From NCBI RefSeq assembly GCF_001510645.1, contig NZ_LMVB01000001.1:1602436-1666435 (forward strand): 64,000 nucleotides of DNA, written 5' to 3'. A program made the position numbers and the translations under genes. Each line of letters starts with the position of its first letter. The first letter of the stretch is position 1. Below are positions 44,241 through 53,552 of the stretch, one piece after another. This DNA is from Paenibacillus sp. FJAT-29882. GTDB taxonomy: Bacteria; Bacillota; Bacilli; Bacillales; DSM-1321. The notes beneath the pieces were generated by a model. The model did no database searches, was not told the origin of the DNA, and saw only the letters and a list, made by a program, of their open reading frames with translations.

Positions 44241-45318
44241 GTTTAATCTCTCCAACTATATTTTCTTTAGAATTGATTAAGTAATAGATTATCCGCCAAT
44301 CTTTGTACCAGTCAGCAATTCCTGCACGTATATGCATTCGATTCTTCCATACAAATATTAGTTTAGGGCTATAGAATCTCGTTGAACCTGGTAACAGTTG
44401 GCATGATTTTATCCTTGTTTTCAATAGTCTACTTGGAGTTTCTTCATCTACGTGATTAAATATATGGGGCCAATAATCCATTCTAGAACCAGTATGAGGA
44501 GTTGAATTCGCCCATTTTTCTGTCATTTTTAAGCGCTGGTCATCACTAAACAAAATGGCATACAATTGTTTCCCTAGTATGATCCGCTTATGTAAATTCT
44601 CAAAATGATGTAGCGTTTGGCCAGCTACCTTCACCGTCCCATCCACTACATAAGGAAATAGAATATGATTCATGGAAAGGAAATCCTGTAATTTAAATTC
44701 TAATTTGCTGAAAACTTCTTTTTTAAAAGTAGGATTTTCAAGCACTCTTGATTCTAGATAGCTTTGTTCATTAATGATAAGACTAACAGTTAATATATAT
44801 GGATCATGTTCACGCCAAAAATGATGCCAAATCGTTTCCATAAAAGTTGACACGTGTAAATGCTTTAACAGATAAAATAAGTTCTGTCCGTTTTTTTTAC
44901 TTTCTTCATATACCAAAAATTGCGGGAACGCATCCTGAAAAATCAGCCAATTTCCTCGTTCTAAAAATGTGAAAAATGAATCCGCCTCATTCTTTGTCAA
45001 TAGTCTTGGTAGTAATCCACCTTTTAAATCCGTCATATTCCATCCGCCATTTCGAGAAACCATATGTCCTAAAAAAGCCCAATGGATTTCCGGATGCACA
45101 TTATAAAAGTCAAGATAGGCTTTCGTTCTTGTGACATTATTTTTATTCAGAATACATGTTTGAGCTTTGATTTTCTGGACAAGAGCTGTTTCTTTCGGTG
45201 AAAGATTTTCATCTTTGAAGGATTTTTTGCTTTTATTCTTCAATTCTTTCTTTAGTTCCATAAGAGGTTCAGGGAGTATTACTTTTTTCTGATTCATGAT
45301 CTTATTCCAAATGATCAT
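44167..45318 (-). CDS. DUF2515 (YppC-like) protein
   Basis: The 383-residue protein matches the Bacillus YppC/DUF2515 family: NNVTRTKAYLDFYNVHPEIHWAFLGHMVSRNGGWNMTDLKG near the N-terminus is characteristic in content (quoted positions about 60-105). No membrane segment is evident. The start is uncertain: AAGGAGGT is only two bases from ATG 45318 and eight from an ATT codon. Function is unknown. The 3' end overlaps the membrane-protein gene, suggesting coordinated synthesis. Confidence 0.8.
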   Translation of the reverse strand: MIIWNKIMNQKKVILPEPLMELKKELKNKSKKSFKDENLSPKETALVQKIKAQTCILNKNNVTRTKAYLDFYNVHPEIHWAFLGHMVSRNGGWNMTDLKGGLLPRLLTKNEADSFFTFLERGNWLIFQDAFPQFLVYEESKKNGQNLFYLLKHLHVSTFMETIWHHFWREHDPYILTVSLIINEQSYLESRVLENPTFKKEVFSKLEFKLQDFLSMNHILFPYVVDGTVKVAGQTLHHFENLHKRIILGKQLYAILFSDDQRLKMTEKWANSTPHTGSRMDYWPHIFNHVDEETPSRLLKTRIKSCQLLPGSTRFYSPKLIFVWKNRMHIRAGIADWYKDWRIIYYLINSKENIVGEIKHEYCKTLERLEFAAITKKAISLLD

Positions 45319-45841
45319 TACCTCCTTGGGCAAATTCACTCGAACATCTATGAATATATAGCTAATGTGGAATGTTTAAAGGTAAAGAATGGATATAGTA
45401 GTAACCTGAAGGCTGGCATTCTCCCGTTAGATCGTGGAATTAGCCCTTGAAAACCGGAATATCCACTAATTGTTATATGATCATTCTATTAAGGACATTA
45501 GAAATTCATGATGAAAATTTAATGAAATAGCTTACAGAGCGGGATTTAAAGCAAACAAGAACAAATGCTTTTTTATGATGAACTCGCGGGGAACTAACAT
45601 TAGCTATAGAAATATATTACGCTAGTGATAGCTAAGCATATAGTGATGTTGAACTATTGGTTATCATTGAGTTATAGGGATTCAGACGAATAGCTCCGTC
45701 TGATTATACGGAAATCCCGGATTTATCTACAGTAAATGAATAAATTTTCTTGGATAATAGGATAAAAACCGAACGAAGTCCCTTTTTTTTATAAAAAAAT
45801 TCGTTTATAATGATTTAAACTAGACAGAGGGGGAAATTCAT
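45319..45841. other. Intergenic region before purT
   Basis: A two-part hairpin (GGGATT...AATCCC around CAGACG/CGTCTG, 45677-45717) and a TATAAT box (45806-45811) are visible. The hairpin does not match the purine riboswitch core. The rest is featureless. Confidence 0.45.
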
Positions 45842-46999
45842 TTGTATCAATCAAAAAAAATCCTTTTATTAGGATCAGGTGAATTAGGAAAAGAAGTCAT
45901 CATTGAAGCGCAAAGGCTTGGCGTTGAGACGATTGCTGTTGACCGATATGAACATGCACCTGCTATGCAAGTGGCTGATCGAAGTTATGTAATTGATATG
46001 TTAGACCCACAGCAAGTTCGAAAGATTGTCGAAACTGAAAAACCAGATTTGATTGTACCGGAAATAGAAGCCATTGCTACATCCGAACTTATTAAATTGG
46101 AAGATGAAGGCTTTCGTGTAATTCCTACAGCACGAGCGACCATGCTAACGATGGATCGCGAAGGTATTCGTCGCTTAGCTGCTGAAACTCTTAATCTTCC
46201 TACTGCTAAATATGAATTTGCCGACACGTATGAAGAATTTGTACAAGGGGCACAAGAAATCGGTTTTCCCTGCGTGATAAAGCCTCTTATGAGTTCTTCA
46301 GGTAAAGGGCAAAGTGTTTGCCGCTCTGAAATAGAATTAGAAGGATGCTGGAAGGTCGCGCAGAATGGAGGCAGGGTACAAAACGGAAGGGTGATTATTG
46401 AAGAGTTCATTCATTTTGATTCGGAGATTACACTTCTGACTATACGTGCTGCAAATGGGACAATGTTTTGTGCACCGATTGGCCATATTCAGAAAGATGG
46501 TGACTATATAGAGTCCTGGCAGCCACATGATATGACGGAACAACAAATCCAAGAAGCTAAAAAGATTGCCAAAACCATTACGGATGAGCTTGGGGGATAT
46601 GGAATATTTGGGGTAGAACTTTTCCTTTCGGGGGATCATGTTTATTTCAGTGAGGTATCTCCGCGTCCGCATGATACCGGTTTAGTCACTCTTGTTACCC
46701 AAAATCTATCGGAATTTTCCCTGCACGTTCGAGCGATTTTAGGATACCCAATCCCTACAATTAATCAGGTTACACCTGGTGCCAGCCGTCCGTTAAAAGC
46801 AGCAGAAGAATTAAATACTTACAAAATTGGTGGGTTAGATGAGGCGTTAGCTGTACCTAATACAGAAGTTCGAGTATTTGGAAAACCAGTAACAAAGGTT
46901 GGTCGCAGGGTTGCAGTTGCTCTAGCTACTGCAGATAGCACAAAAAAAGCGCGGGAGAACGCGAAACAAGTATTGGATAAGTTGAATGTCCTAAAGTAG
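45842..46999 (+). CDS. purT: Formate-dependent phosphoribosylglycinamide formyltransferase
   Basis: PurT makes formyl-GAR from GAR, formate and ATP in purine synthesis, bypassing the folate-dependent PurN. The 385-residue ATP-grasp protein has the N-terminal [11 protein letters not shown], the ATP-binding [15 protein letters not shown], the [10 protein letters not shown] metal site and [11 protein letters not shown] 45842 follows AGAGGGGGAAA. It is single, as expected for purT. A 14-bp palindrome downstream (47063-47098) may terminate it. Confidence 0.95.
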   Translation: MYQSKKILLLGSGELGKEVIIEAQRLGVETIAVDRYEHAPAMQVADRSYVIDMLDPQQVRKIVETEKPDLIVPEIEAIATSELIKLEDEGFRVIPTARATMLTMDREGIRRLAAETLNLPTAKYEFADTYEEFVQGAQEIGFPCVIKPLMSSSGKGQSVCRSEIELEGCWKVAQNGGRVQNGRVIIEEFIHFDSEITLLTIRAANGTMFCAPIGHIQKDGDYIESWQPHDMTEQQIQEAKKIAKTITDELGGYGIFGVELFLSGDHVYFSEVSPRPHDTGLVTLVTQNLSEFSLHVRAILGYPIPTINQVTPGASRPLKAAEELNTYKIGGLDEALAVPNTEVRVFGKPVTKVGRRVAVALATADSTKKARENAKQVLDKLNVLK

Positions 47000-47062
47000 T
47001 TTGACATTAGAGAAGACACAAAAAAACGCGCTAAATAAAAAAGCAAGGTTGTGGCAAGATCC

Positions 47063-47098
47063 AACTCCTTCAATGAATAACCAATCATTGAAGGAGTT
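47063..47098 (+). terminator. Palindrome downstream of purT
   Basis: AACTCCTTCAATGA (47063-47076) pairs perfectly with TCATTGAAGGAGTT (47085-47098). No T-run follows, so termination is not assured. Confidence 0.55.
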
Positions 47099-47173
47099 AA
47101 AATCATATAATATTAATAGAATCCAATAACAAACAAATACTATAGTTTGCTAATACATTAGATATCCCCAAAC

Positions 47174-47630
47174 ATGACAGTCAAAGATAATCTGAAGGTC
47201 GCCCCCAGAGTGTTGAAAAAAGAGCCATCCAGTGTAATCTAACAACGAAGTGCTGAGCTTCTGGAGAAAGTTGGGCTCTTTAATCGGGCAACGGCTTACC
47301 CAGCAAATCTTTCGGGCAGCCAAAAACAAAGGGTAGCCATTGTCCAAGCTCTTATCTTATGATGAACCCCGATATTCTGCTGTTTGCTGAGCCACTTCTG
47401 CCCTGGATCCGGAATCTACCGGAGAAGTACTGCAAGTAATGAAGCACTTGGCTGCAGAACCCATGACTATGATTGTCGATATCCATGAGATGGAGTTCGC
47501 TAAGGGAGTAGCAAACCGGACCATTTTTATAGATAACAGGGAAATTATCGAATCAGGACATCCGGCCGATTTGTTGACGAATCCAAAGTTTGACCGAACA
47601 AAAGCTTTCTTAAACCGTAGTTTGAAATAA
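47174..47630 (+). pseudogene. Decayed polar-amino-acid ABC ATPase (GlnQ/YxeO-like)
   Basis: In broken frames the sequence reads as the C-terminal two thirds of an amino-acid importer ATPase: MTVKDNL, then [30 protein letters not shown], degraded Walker B, and HEMEFAKGVANRTIFIDN with PKFDRTKAFL. Stops and frameshifts interrupt it at least three times. The Walker A half is missing, and the permease and binding-protein genes are absent. Clearly a pseudogene. Confidence 0.88.
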
Positions 47631-48054
47631 GAAGATAATGCTCATCTTGAACTAATTTTTGCTGCTGTATTGGGGATTTAATTATGCCAACTATCCAGCT
47701 GTTTTGCAATTTGATTAGATTAATAAAAAATAATGGACTCTTTAGAAAAGCAGAATCTCTTTATTACAGAAATTCTGCGTTTTTCACCTAATAAAGCCTC
47801 TAAAATTATTTTTAGTGTAAAAAATAATTGGTGTCTTGTGTTAAAATATATAAATAAAGGAAAAGGGTAGAGATCCTATTTTTTAACTGATATTTGTGTA
47901 CTACATGTAAAGGTGTTTAGATTAATCATATAAAATGTCAGATATTCTTTTAAAAAGATTGAAAGCGCTTTTATTTTTTGATAATCTTTATTAAACATAC
48001 ATAGAGTGAAAATTCAGATAATATTTAAAATTTAATAGCTGGAGGTCATCATAC
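47631..48054. other. Intergenic region before the two-component system
   Basis: A hairpin GCAGAAT/ATTCTGC (47750-47778) followed by GTTTTT may terminate upstream transcription. No clear promoter for the regulator gene was identified in the AT-rich remainder. Confidence 0.5.
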
Positions 48055-48750
48055 TTGGATGAAATTTTAATTGTTGAAGACGATGCGGATATTCAGAAGA
48101 TTTTATCAATGAATTTATCACTTGAAGGGTTTGCCTATACGATTGCTTCAACTGGAATGGATGCTATTAAAAAAGTTCGGGAAAAAACACCAGATCTTAT
48201 TCTTTTAGATATACAATTACCCGATATGAATGGAATTGATTTATGTCAGCAACTGAGAGAAATGACAGCCGTACCCATCCTGTATGTAACCTGTAATAAT
48301 GAAGATAAGGAAAAAATTCTTGCTTTTGCAATGGGGGGCGATGATTATATTGAAAAACCCTTCAACTCAAGAGTTCTAATCGCCCGCATTAAAGCCCACT
48401 TAAGACGAAATTCAATTAATCACAATCAAAATACGTTGAAAAAGCAAATCACTTTTGATGATATCGTCATCGATCTATCAGCTCGGGAAGTAAAGCGAAA
48501 TGGCCAAGTGATTGAATTAACAGCAAAGGAATTTGAATTGCTTACTTTTTTTGCCCAGCATCCAAATCAAGTATTTTCAGCGGAACAGCTTTTAAATCAA
48601 ATTTGGGGATATGATTCGTTTAGTGAGAAAAGTACGATTATCGTTCATATTTCAAACTTGAGGAAAAAGATTGAGGATTATCCAGTAAACCCATCCTACA
48701 TTATTACAATGAGGGGGGTCGGCTACAAGTTTGTTCAAACGTCCATTTAA
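48055..48750 (+). CDS. OmpR-family response regulator
   Basis: The 231-residue protein has an N-terminal receiver with acidic pocket VEDDAD, phospho-acceptor Asp in LILLDIQLPDMNG and the Lys in YIEKPF. A C-terminal OmpR/PhoB winged helix follows (about 130-230; ELTAKEFELLTFF, HISNLRKKIE). TTG 48055 follows TGGAGG. Its end overlaps the histidine kinase start by 20 bases, so the pair is co-translated. Targets are unknown; the next downstream genes are the flavin/cupin cluster. Confidence 0.93.
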   Translation: MDEILIVEDDADIQKILSMNLSLEGFAYTIASTGMDAIKKVREKTPDLILLDIQLPDMNGIDLCQQLREMTAVPILYVTCNNEDKEKILAFAMGGDDYIEKPFNSRVLIARIKAHLRRNSINHNQNTLKKQITFDDIVIDLSAREVKRNGQVIELTAKEFELLTFFAQHPNQVFSAEQLLNQIWGYDSFSEKSTIIVHISNLRKKIEDYPVNPSYIITMRGVGYKFVQTSI

Positions 48751-50881
48751 GTTAAAAAAATCCCACTATTTTAAAATATTAGCATTTACAACAATGATCT
48801 CTTTTATTCCCTTTGTTATGATCGCTGCATACAGTATGTATCAAGGAAGCAATCTATCAAATCAAATTATGAAAGATCAAATAGCCAATACCAAAAAAGA
48901 AGTGTTATCACAAAAACTCTTGTATTTACAAAAAGAAACTCAAAATTTGAATACAGATTTGCACAATCTCGAAAACACATTAAGATTAATTCAAAAACAA
49001 GCTGAAACTATTTATAGTCGGCCTAATCTAGCTCTTTCAAATGAATTACATGTAACAAAGGGAAAAGAAGGTTACTTGTGGGAAACATTTGACGATAAAT
49101 ATGAAAAAACAAATGTTTTTATTAGTTCTAGATCAAGCGATTTGGTTGATACAGTAACAAATGAACTGAAAATAGCAAAGCAACTTGAACCATTGTTCGT
49201 TCAAACGATGGAAAATGAAACGATGATCAATGCCGTTTACTTAGCGTTACCTAGTTCTTCTTGGCTATATTATCCGTTTTTAGACGTTGAGGCTGCCATT
49301 TCTTCAAAAAAATTTGCACCTAATCTGCGTTTTCAAGATTATGAATTTTATACAGTTGCTTTAAATCCACAACGGAAAGTGAAATGGACGAAACCTTATA
49401 TATGGTCGGCTAAACCTATGGGGGATGTAACGAAAGAGGATTGGCTAATATCAGTCGGGGCACCCGTTTATTTGAATTCGGTCGAATTTAAAGGAATGGT
49501 AGGTCTAGATGTACCCATTGAAAACATTACAAACAAATTAATGGACGTCAAATTCAGTGAACCAAACGCCTTTGCCTTTTTAATTGATGATAAAGGTAAT
49601 TTTATTTCGGGACAAACGAAAGCAGAGGGGATCGAGGAGAACGTACCCCTTATGAATAGCGCTATAAAAAATAAAGAAGGCATCTTGCCAATAACCTATT
49701 CCAATTCAGAGGCGTATCTTTTATCCTCATCATTAAATAACGGATGGCGTCTCAATTTTATCATTTCAGAATCTGATATTGTCGAACCAATTGTCAAAAG
49801 TACAGAGGCACAAACGAATAAGCATATGCTGCTTTTTTTATCTCATCTTTTAGTATTTTTACTTTTCGGAATCATTATTCTGTTATATATGACCTACCGT
49901 TTTTCACGAACAATCACCCAACCAATTGATCAGTTAACTACTGCGCTAAGAGAAAGTGCAGACGGCAATTTTGTGAAAGAACTTCATATTGAGCAAGAAG
50001 ATGAAATTGGTAACTTGGCGGTAGCGTTTAATTTTATGAACCGAAAAATCCAAGAATTAATTGGGGAATTAAACTTAAAAGCTCATCAACTGGAAGACAA
50101 AGTGTTAGAGCGAACGAAAGAGTTGGAAAATGCTAATGAACGGTTAATTAACACAAACCAACAACTTCAAGAATCTGAGAAACGGCGAAAAGAATTTATG
50201 TCACAGATTTCTCACGATTTAAAAACGCCATTAACGTCCGTAAGAGAATACACAGAAATCTTAGTTAATCATCAGCTACTTCCTGAAATCCAGAAAAAAG
50301 AAATTATGAATTCCATACTACTACGCAGTAATCATATTATCCAATTAATTAATGACTTATTTGATATGAACACGGATGATGATGGAGATTACGTAAAAGA
50401 AGTCATTCCATTTGATTTCTTGATGGAGCAATCGTTAAACATGATTGCGATCCGATCAGAAGGGTCCGATATTGAAATTACTAAAAACTATGAAGTAGGT
50501 TCATTGTTCATTTTTGTTGATCCTAAGAAAATGAATCGCGCCTTTATTAACATTTTAGAAAATGCCATTAAGTATTCAAAATCAAAAAATGGTAAGAAAA
50601 TTAAAATAGACATTTTTGCCTACCAACAAAATGAAAACTTGATTATTAAGTTCAAAGATTACGGAATTGGTATATCGGAAAATAATAAAGAAAAAATATT
50701 TCTTCCATTTTTTAGAGAGAAAAGAACAAGTACCGAAAAAATTCAAGGAAATGGATTAGGTTTGCCTATCGTTCAAAAAATTATTACCCTACACGATGGA
50801 CATATTTTAGTAGAAAGTAAAGTAAGCGTAGGAACGACGATTACGATTGTGCTGCCATTAGTAGAGCTATCAGATTTTTAA
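48731..50881 (+). CDS. Cache-type sensor histidine kinase
   Basis: The 716-residue kinase has TM1 (about 15-33), a large extracytoplasmic domain of about 330 residues with Cache-like PVYLNSVEFKGMVGLDVPIE, and TM2 (about 365-388). A HAMP domain, a coiled coil (about 445-480), HisKA (FMSQISHDLKTPLTSV) and HATPase_c with NGLGLPIVQKI follow. Large Cache domains usually bind small molecules such as amino acids or organic acids. TTG 48731 is inside the regulator gene with GAGGGGGGT upstream. It pairs with the preceding response regulator. The ligand is unknown. Confidence 0.92.
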   Translation: MFKRPFKLKKSHYFKILAFTTMISFIPFVMIAAYSMYQGSNLSNQIMKDQIANTKKEVLSQKLLYLQKETQNLNTDLHNLENTLRLIQKQAETIYSRPNLALSNELHVTKGKEGYLWETFDDKYEKTNVFISSRSSDLVDTVTNELKIAKQLEPLFVQTMENETMINAVYLALPSSSWLYYPFLDVEAAISSKKFAPNLRFQDYEFYTVALNPQRKVKWTKPYIWSAKPMGDVTKEDWLISVGAPVYLNSVEFKGMVGLDVPIENITNKLMDVKFSEPNAFAFLIDDKGNFISGQTKAEGIEENVPLMNSAIKNKEGILPITYSNSEAYLLSSSLNNGWRLNFIISESDIVEPIVKSTEAQTNKHMLLFLSHLLVFLLFGIIILLYMTYRFSRTITQPIDQLTTALRESADGNFVKELHIEQEDEIGNLAVAFNFMNRKIQELIGELNLKAHQLEDKVLERTKELENANERLINTNQQLQESEKRRKEFMSQISHDLKTPLTSVREYTEILVNHQLLPEIQKKEIMNSILLRSNHIIQLINDLFDMNTDDDGDYVKEVIPFDFLMEQSLNMIAIRSEGSDIEITKNYEVGSLFIFVDPKKMNRAFINILENAIKYSKSKNGKKIKIDIFAYQQNENLIIKFKDYGIGISENNKEKIFLPFFREKRTSTEKIQGNGLGLPIVQKIITLHDGHILVESKVSVGTTITIVLPLVELSDF

Positions 50882-51030
50882 GCAATATAAGTAACTATTT
50901 AGCAAATGGAGGGAAATGCCCATTACATTAATAAAAAATGTGACTTTAGAACAACATTAAGTTTTTATTCCGACAACAAACGTTGAAACATTTAACAATC
51001 TAGATTTCTTGTTTACAATTGACGAATTAA

Positions 51031-51149
51031 GGGTGCCCAAATAAAAAGGTTAGATTCACATTTCCTATATATCGTTTATTTAACGCGTGATAACATACTA
51101 AACGGTTATAGAGTGTGAGGACAGGCTTTTTGGGACACCCTATTTTTTT
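51031..51149 (+). repeat. Dispersed repeat/terminator element
   Basis: GGGTGCCCAA (51031-51040) faces TTGGGACACCC (51130-51140) and a T-run follows. Inside are CCTATATATCG and AGAGTGTGAGGACA, words shared with the elements at 16769 and 2097. It follows the kinase gene. Confidence 0.65.
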
Positions 51150-51641
51150 GTTTAAGTGTTCGATATCATTTCATCCGTCGACATGAAGCCTGTAAAATAG
51201 CGAAAATTCATGAGGAATTTTATATTTTTTGGAATTTATTGAAAATTTATCGTTAGTTTAGATTGACTTTAGGATAACTTTATAAATAAATATTATGATA
51301 CATGTATAGAAAAAAGTTACAGCCAAGAAGAGATGCACAGTTTGAATGAAACGAACGCTACTATCGTAATTCAGATCGTTTGACCGTTCGATATGTAAAC
51401 GCTATCACGTATAATCATCATTCATTCTAGAACAATTAGAAATATATTTTGTATGCAGGGAAGAAATGATTGTCGCTAACAAACAAGAGATAAACATAAT
51501 GCCGGAGCAGTTGATCAATTCGTGTTAAAGACCAACTATAAAGTTATATTTGACGGTGAAAGCACTGGAGTTGCTTATTGTTAGCAAATCGACTGACTTA
51601 AACCTTCAATTCTATATAATGAACTGTTAGGAGGCGGATAT
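51150..51641 (+). other. Intergenic region with a cupin-gene relic
   Basis: GTTATATTTGACGGTGAAAG (51542-51561) also occurs near the end of the cupin gene at 52561, and the flanking CCAACTATAA resembles the cupin's CCAACTACAA. No open frame remains. The rest of the stretch shows no gene; RBS AGGAGG for the next gene lies at 51629-51634. Confidence 0.55.
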
Positions 51642-52529
51642 GTGGAAGTCATTTATGTAAATGAAAGCAACAGGCATTTGTGTCTAGCAGAATCTGAACC
51701 AAGTGCAATTGCTTTAGGATTTTTTGATGGGGTTCATCTAGGTCATCAACAAGTTATCAACGAAGCTATAAAAATCGCTGATGAAAAGCAACTGCAACTT
51801 GCATGTATGAGCTTTTTCCCCCACCCCAAAGAAGTGCTTAAACGAGATAAGAAAAAAATTCAATATTTAATGCCGATGATTGCCAAACAACGGATTTTGA
51901 AAAAGTTAGGTGTGCAAAAGTTTTACATCGTGGAATTCGATCAAGATTTCGCTTCATTAACACCAGAGAAATTTGTACAAAAATATCTCCTTGACTTTGG
52001 AGTAAAGTATGCAGTTGCTGGATTTGACTTTACTTATGGTCAATTTGGAGAAGGGAATATGGATCGAATAAAAGCGGACTCTAACCACATCATTGAAGGA
52101 ATAAAAGTAAAGAAAGTGGAAATTAATGGTGAAAAGATAAGTTCTACTTTAATAAGAAAGTTAATTTCTACTGGAAAAATGGACATCGTTCACCGTTACT
52201 TAGGGGAGCATTATCAAATCAAAGGGCAGGTTTTTTCAAATAAAAAAAGTGTTGAAATAGTACCGAGTCCTTATTACCTACTTCCTCCCCCTGGAGTATA
52301 TGAAGTAATTGTTTCAAAAGGGGATGAAACAGACAAACAAGTCGTCTTAGTCACCCAAGATGCTACTAAAATAATTTCTCCTGCTCATAGTAAACGAATA
52401 TTAGAGAACCAGGAAGAAATTCATATAAGCTGGCTAAAACGTTTGTCTCCTGGATCGTTCACGTTTTTGGAGCAACAGCCTAAACATAATTTGATGAATA
52501 AACCGGTTATTACTTCCGGGCTATTATAA
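51642..52529 (+). CDS. FAD synthetase-like adenylyltransferase with eroded riboflavin-kinase domain
   Basis: The 295-residue protein has a RibF-type FMN adenylyltransferase domain (about 1-185) with GFFDGVHLGHQ, FFPHPKEVL, GFDFTYGQFGEG and ISSTLIRKLI. The C-terminal part (about 190-290) begins like a flavokinase barrel (HRYLGEHYQIKGQVF), but the GFPTAN-type ATP motif is absent. It may therefore make FAD from FMN only, or serve a non-catalytic role. GTG 51642 follows AGGAGG at seven bases. The first cupin gene follows 31 bases later, suggesting dedicated FAD supply to the cluster. Confidence 0.8.
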   Translation: MEVIYVNESNRHLCLAESEPSAIALGFFDGVHLGHQQVINEAIKIADEKQLQLACMSFFPHPKEVLKRDKKKIQYLMPMIAKQRILKKLGVQKFYIVEFDQDFASLTPEKFVQKYLLDFGVKYAVAGFDFTYGQFGEGNMDRIKADSNHIIEGIKVKKVEINGEKISSTLIRKLISTGKMDIVHRYLGEHYQIKGQVFSNKKSVEIVPSPYYLLPPPGVYEVIVSKGDETDKQVVLVTQDATKIISPAHSKRILENQEEIHISWLKRLSPGSFTFLEQQPKHNLMNKPVITSGLL

Positions 52530-52560
52530 AATAAAAATTAAAAATAATGGAGGTACAAAA

Positions 52561-52974
52561 ATGAGCACAGAAACTACATGGTTAGATGAATTGACGTATT
52601 TAAACGATAAGCCAGGTGTGAAGGTCATTAAAGCAGGGACATATAAAAAGAAGGAGTTAAATAAAATTCTTGGTGTTCCAAATCTTGAAAGCCAAATTAT
52701 TGATGTTCCGGTTTGCACAGATAAGCATGGTTTACAAATGGGTTACTTCTCTATGCAAAATTCAGAAGATTTCGAATTCACGTACACATTTTTAGAAATA
52801 AAAATCGTGTATAGAGGGAAAATAATTGTTCGTGACGAGCAAGGGAAAAAGTATATCGCTGAAGAAGGAGATGTATTCGTTTTCAGCCCAACTACAACCG
52901 TTATATTTGACGGTGAAAGCGACGGAGACGCTTTTTATACCGCACATCGTCTGCCTGAACCCTCGTTTATCTAA
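52561..52974 (+). CDS. EutQ-like cupin protein, copy 1
   Basis: The 137-residue protein has a single cupin barrel (about 50-125; EIKIVYRGKIIVRDEQGKKYI, EEGDVFVFSP) resembling EutQ-type cupins. The usual metal-binding His pair of cupin motif 1 is missing, so a metal-free structural or binding role is likely. A near-identical layout recurs in the next gene. AATGGAGG precedes ATG. It lies between the FAD-synthase-like gene and its paralog in the same operon. Confidence 0.8.
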   Translation: MSTETTWLDELTYLNDKPGVKVIKAGTYKKKELNKILGVPNLESQIIDVPVCTDKHGLQMGYFSMQNSEDFEFTYTFLEIKIVYRGKIIVRDEQGKKYIAEEGDVFVFSPTTTVIFDGESDGDAFYTAHRLPEPSFI

Positions 52975-53042
52975 GTAATAAAAATAGTGAGTAATAGAAT
53001 TTGAATATATGATAATAAAAAAACTGATAGGAGTGGATATAT

Positions 53043-53456
53043 ATGTCCCAACAAACAACAGAAGCAAAAAACTATGATTATTTGAGCAAAGCACCTGGTT
53101 TCCAAATTATTAAAGCAGGCACTTACCAAAAGAAAGAATTAAATGGACTGCTAGGAATCCCAGCACTAAAAAGCCAAATTATTGATGTTCCAGTTACATC
53201 AAAAGAAAATGCCATTACAATGGGATACTTCGATATGCAACCAGGTGAAGAATTTGAATTTGTATATGAATTTTTAGAGGTGAAATTTGTCATCAAAGGG
53301 CAATTTATCTTACGTGATGAACAAGGGAAAAAATATGTAGCAAAAGCAGGAGATGTCGTCATCTTCACGCCTAATGTACCGGTGATTTTTGATGCTGAGA
53401 GCGATGGTGAAGCTTTCTATACAGCCCATCGTATACCTGAACCATCATTTTTGTAA
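53043..53456 (+). CDS. EutQ-like cupin protein, copy 2
   Basis: This 137-residue paralog of the preceding gene shares KAGTYxKKELN, SQIIDVPV, MGYFxMQ, RDEQGKKYxA and AFYTAHRxPEPSF. It too lacks metal-ligand His in motif 1. TAGGAGTGG precedes ATG 53043. Retention of two diverged copies in one operon suggests a hetero-oligomer or two related ligands. Confidence 0.8.
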   Translation: MSQQTTEAKNYDYLSKAPGFQIIKAGTYQKKELNGLLGIPALKSQIIDVPVTSKENAITMGYFDMQPGEEFEFVYEFLEVKFVIKGQFILRDEQGKKYVAKAGDVVIFTPNVPVIFDAESDGEAFYTAHRIPEPSFL

Positions 53457-53552
53457 AACATGCTGGAACATAAACAAAAAACAGTATGACCCCAACTGAA
53501 TAACGTTTAAATATTCTAATTTACCTTAAATGAACAAAGGGAGGATCCAGCG

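Noticed and set aside
45677-45841. Purine riboswitch before purT.
   Set aside because: The hairpin there lacks the two kissing loops and conserved core of the purine aptamer.
50916-50960. A 14-codon frame (MPITLIKNVTLEQH) with an AGGGA-type RBS after the kinase gene.
   Set aside because: Too short to support, with no conserved context; it might be the start of a lost gene.
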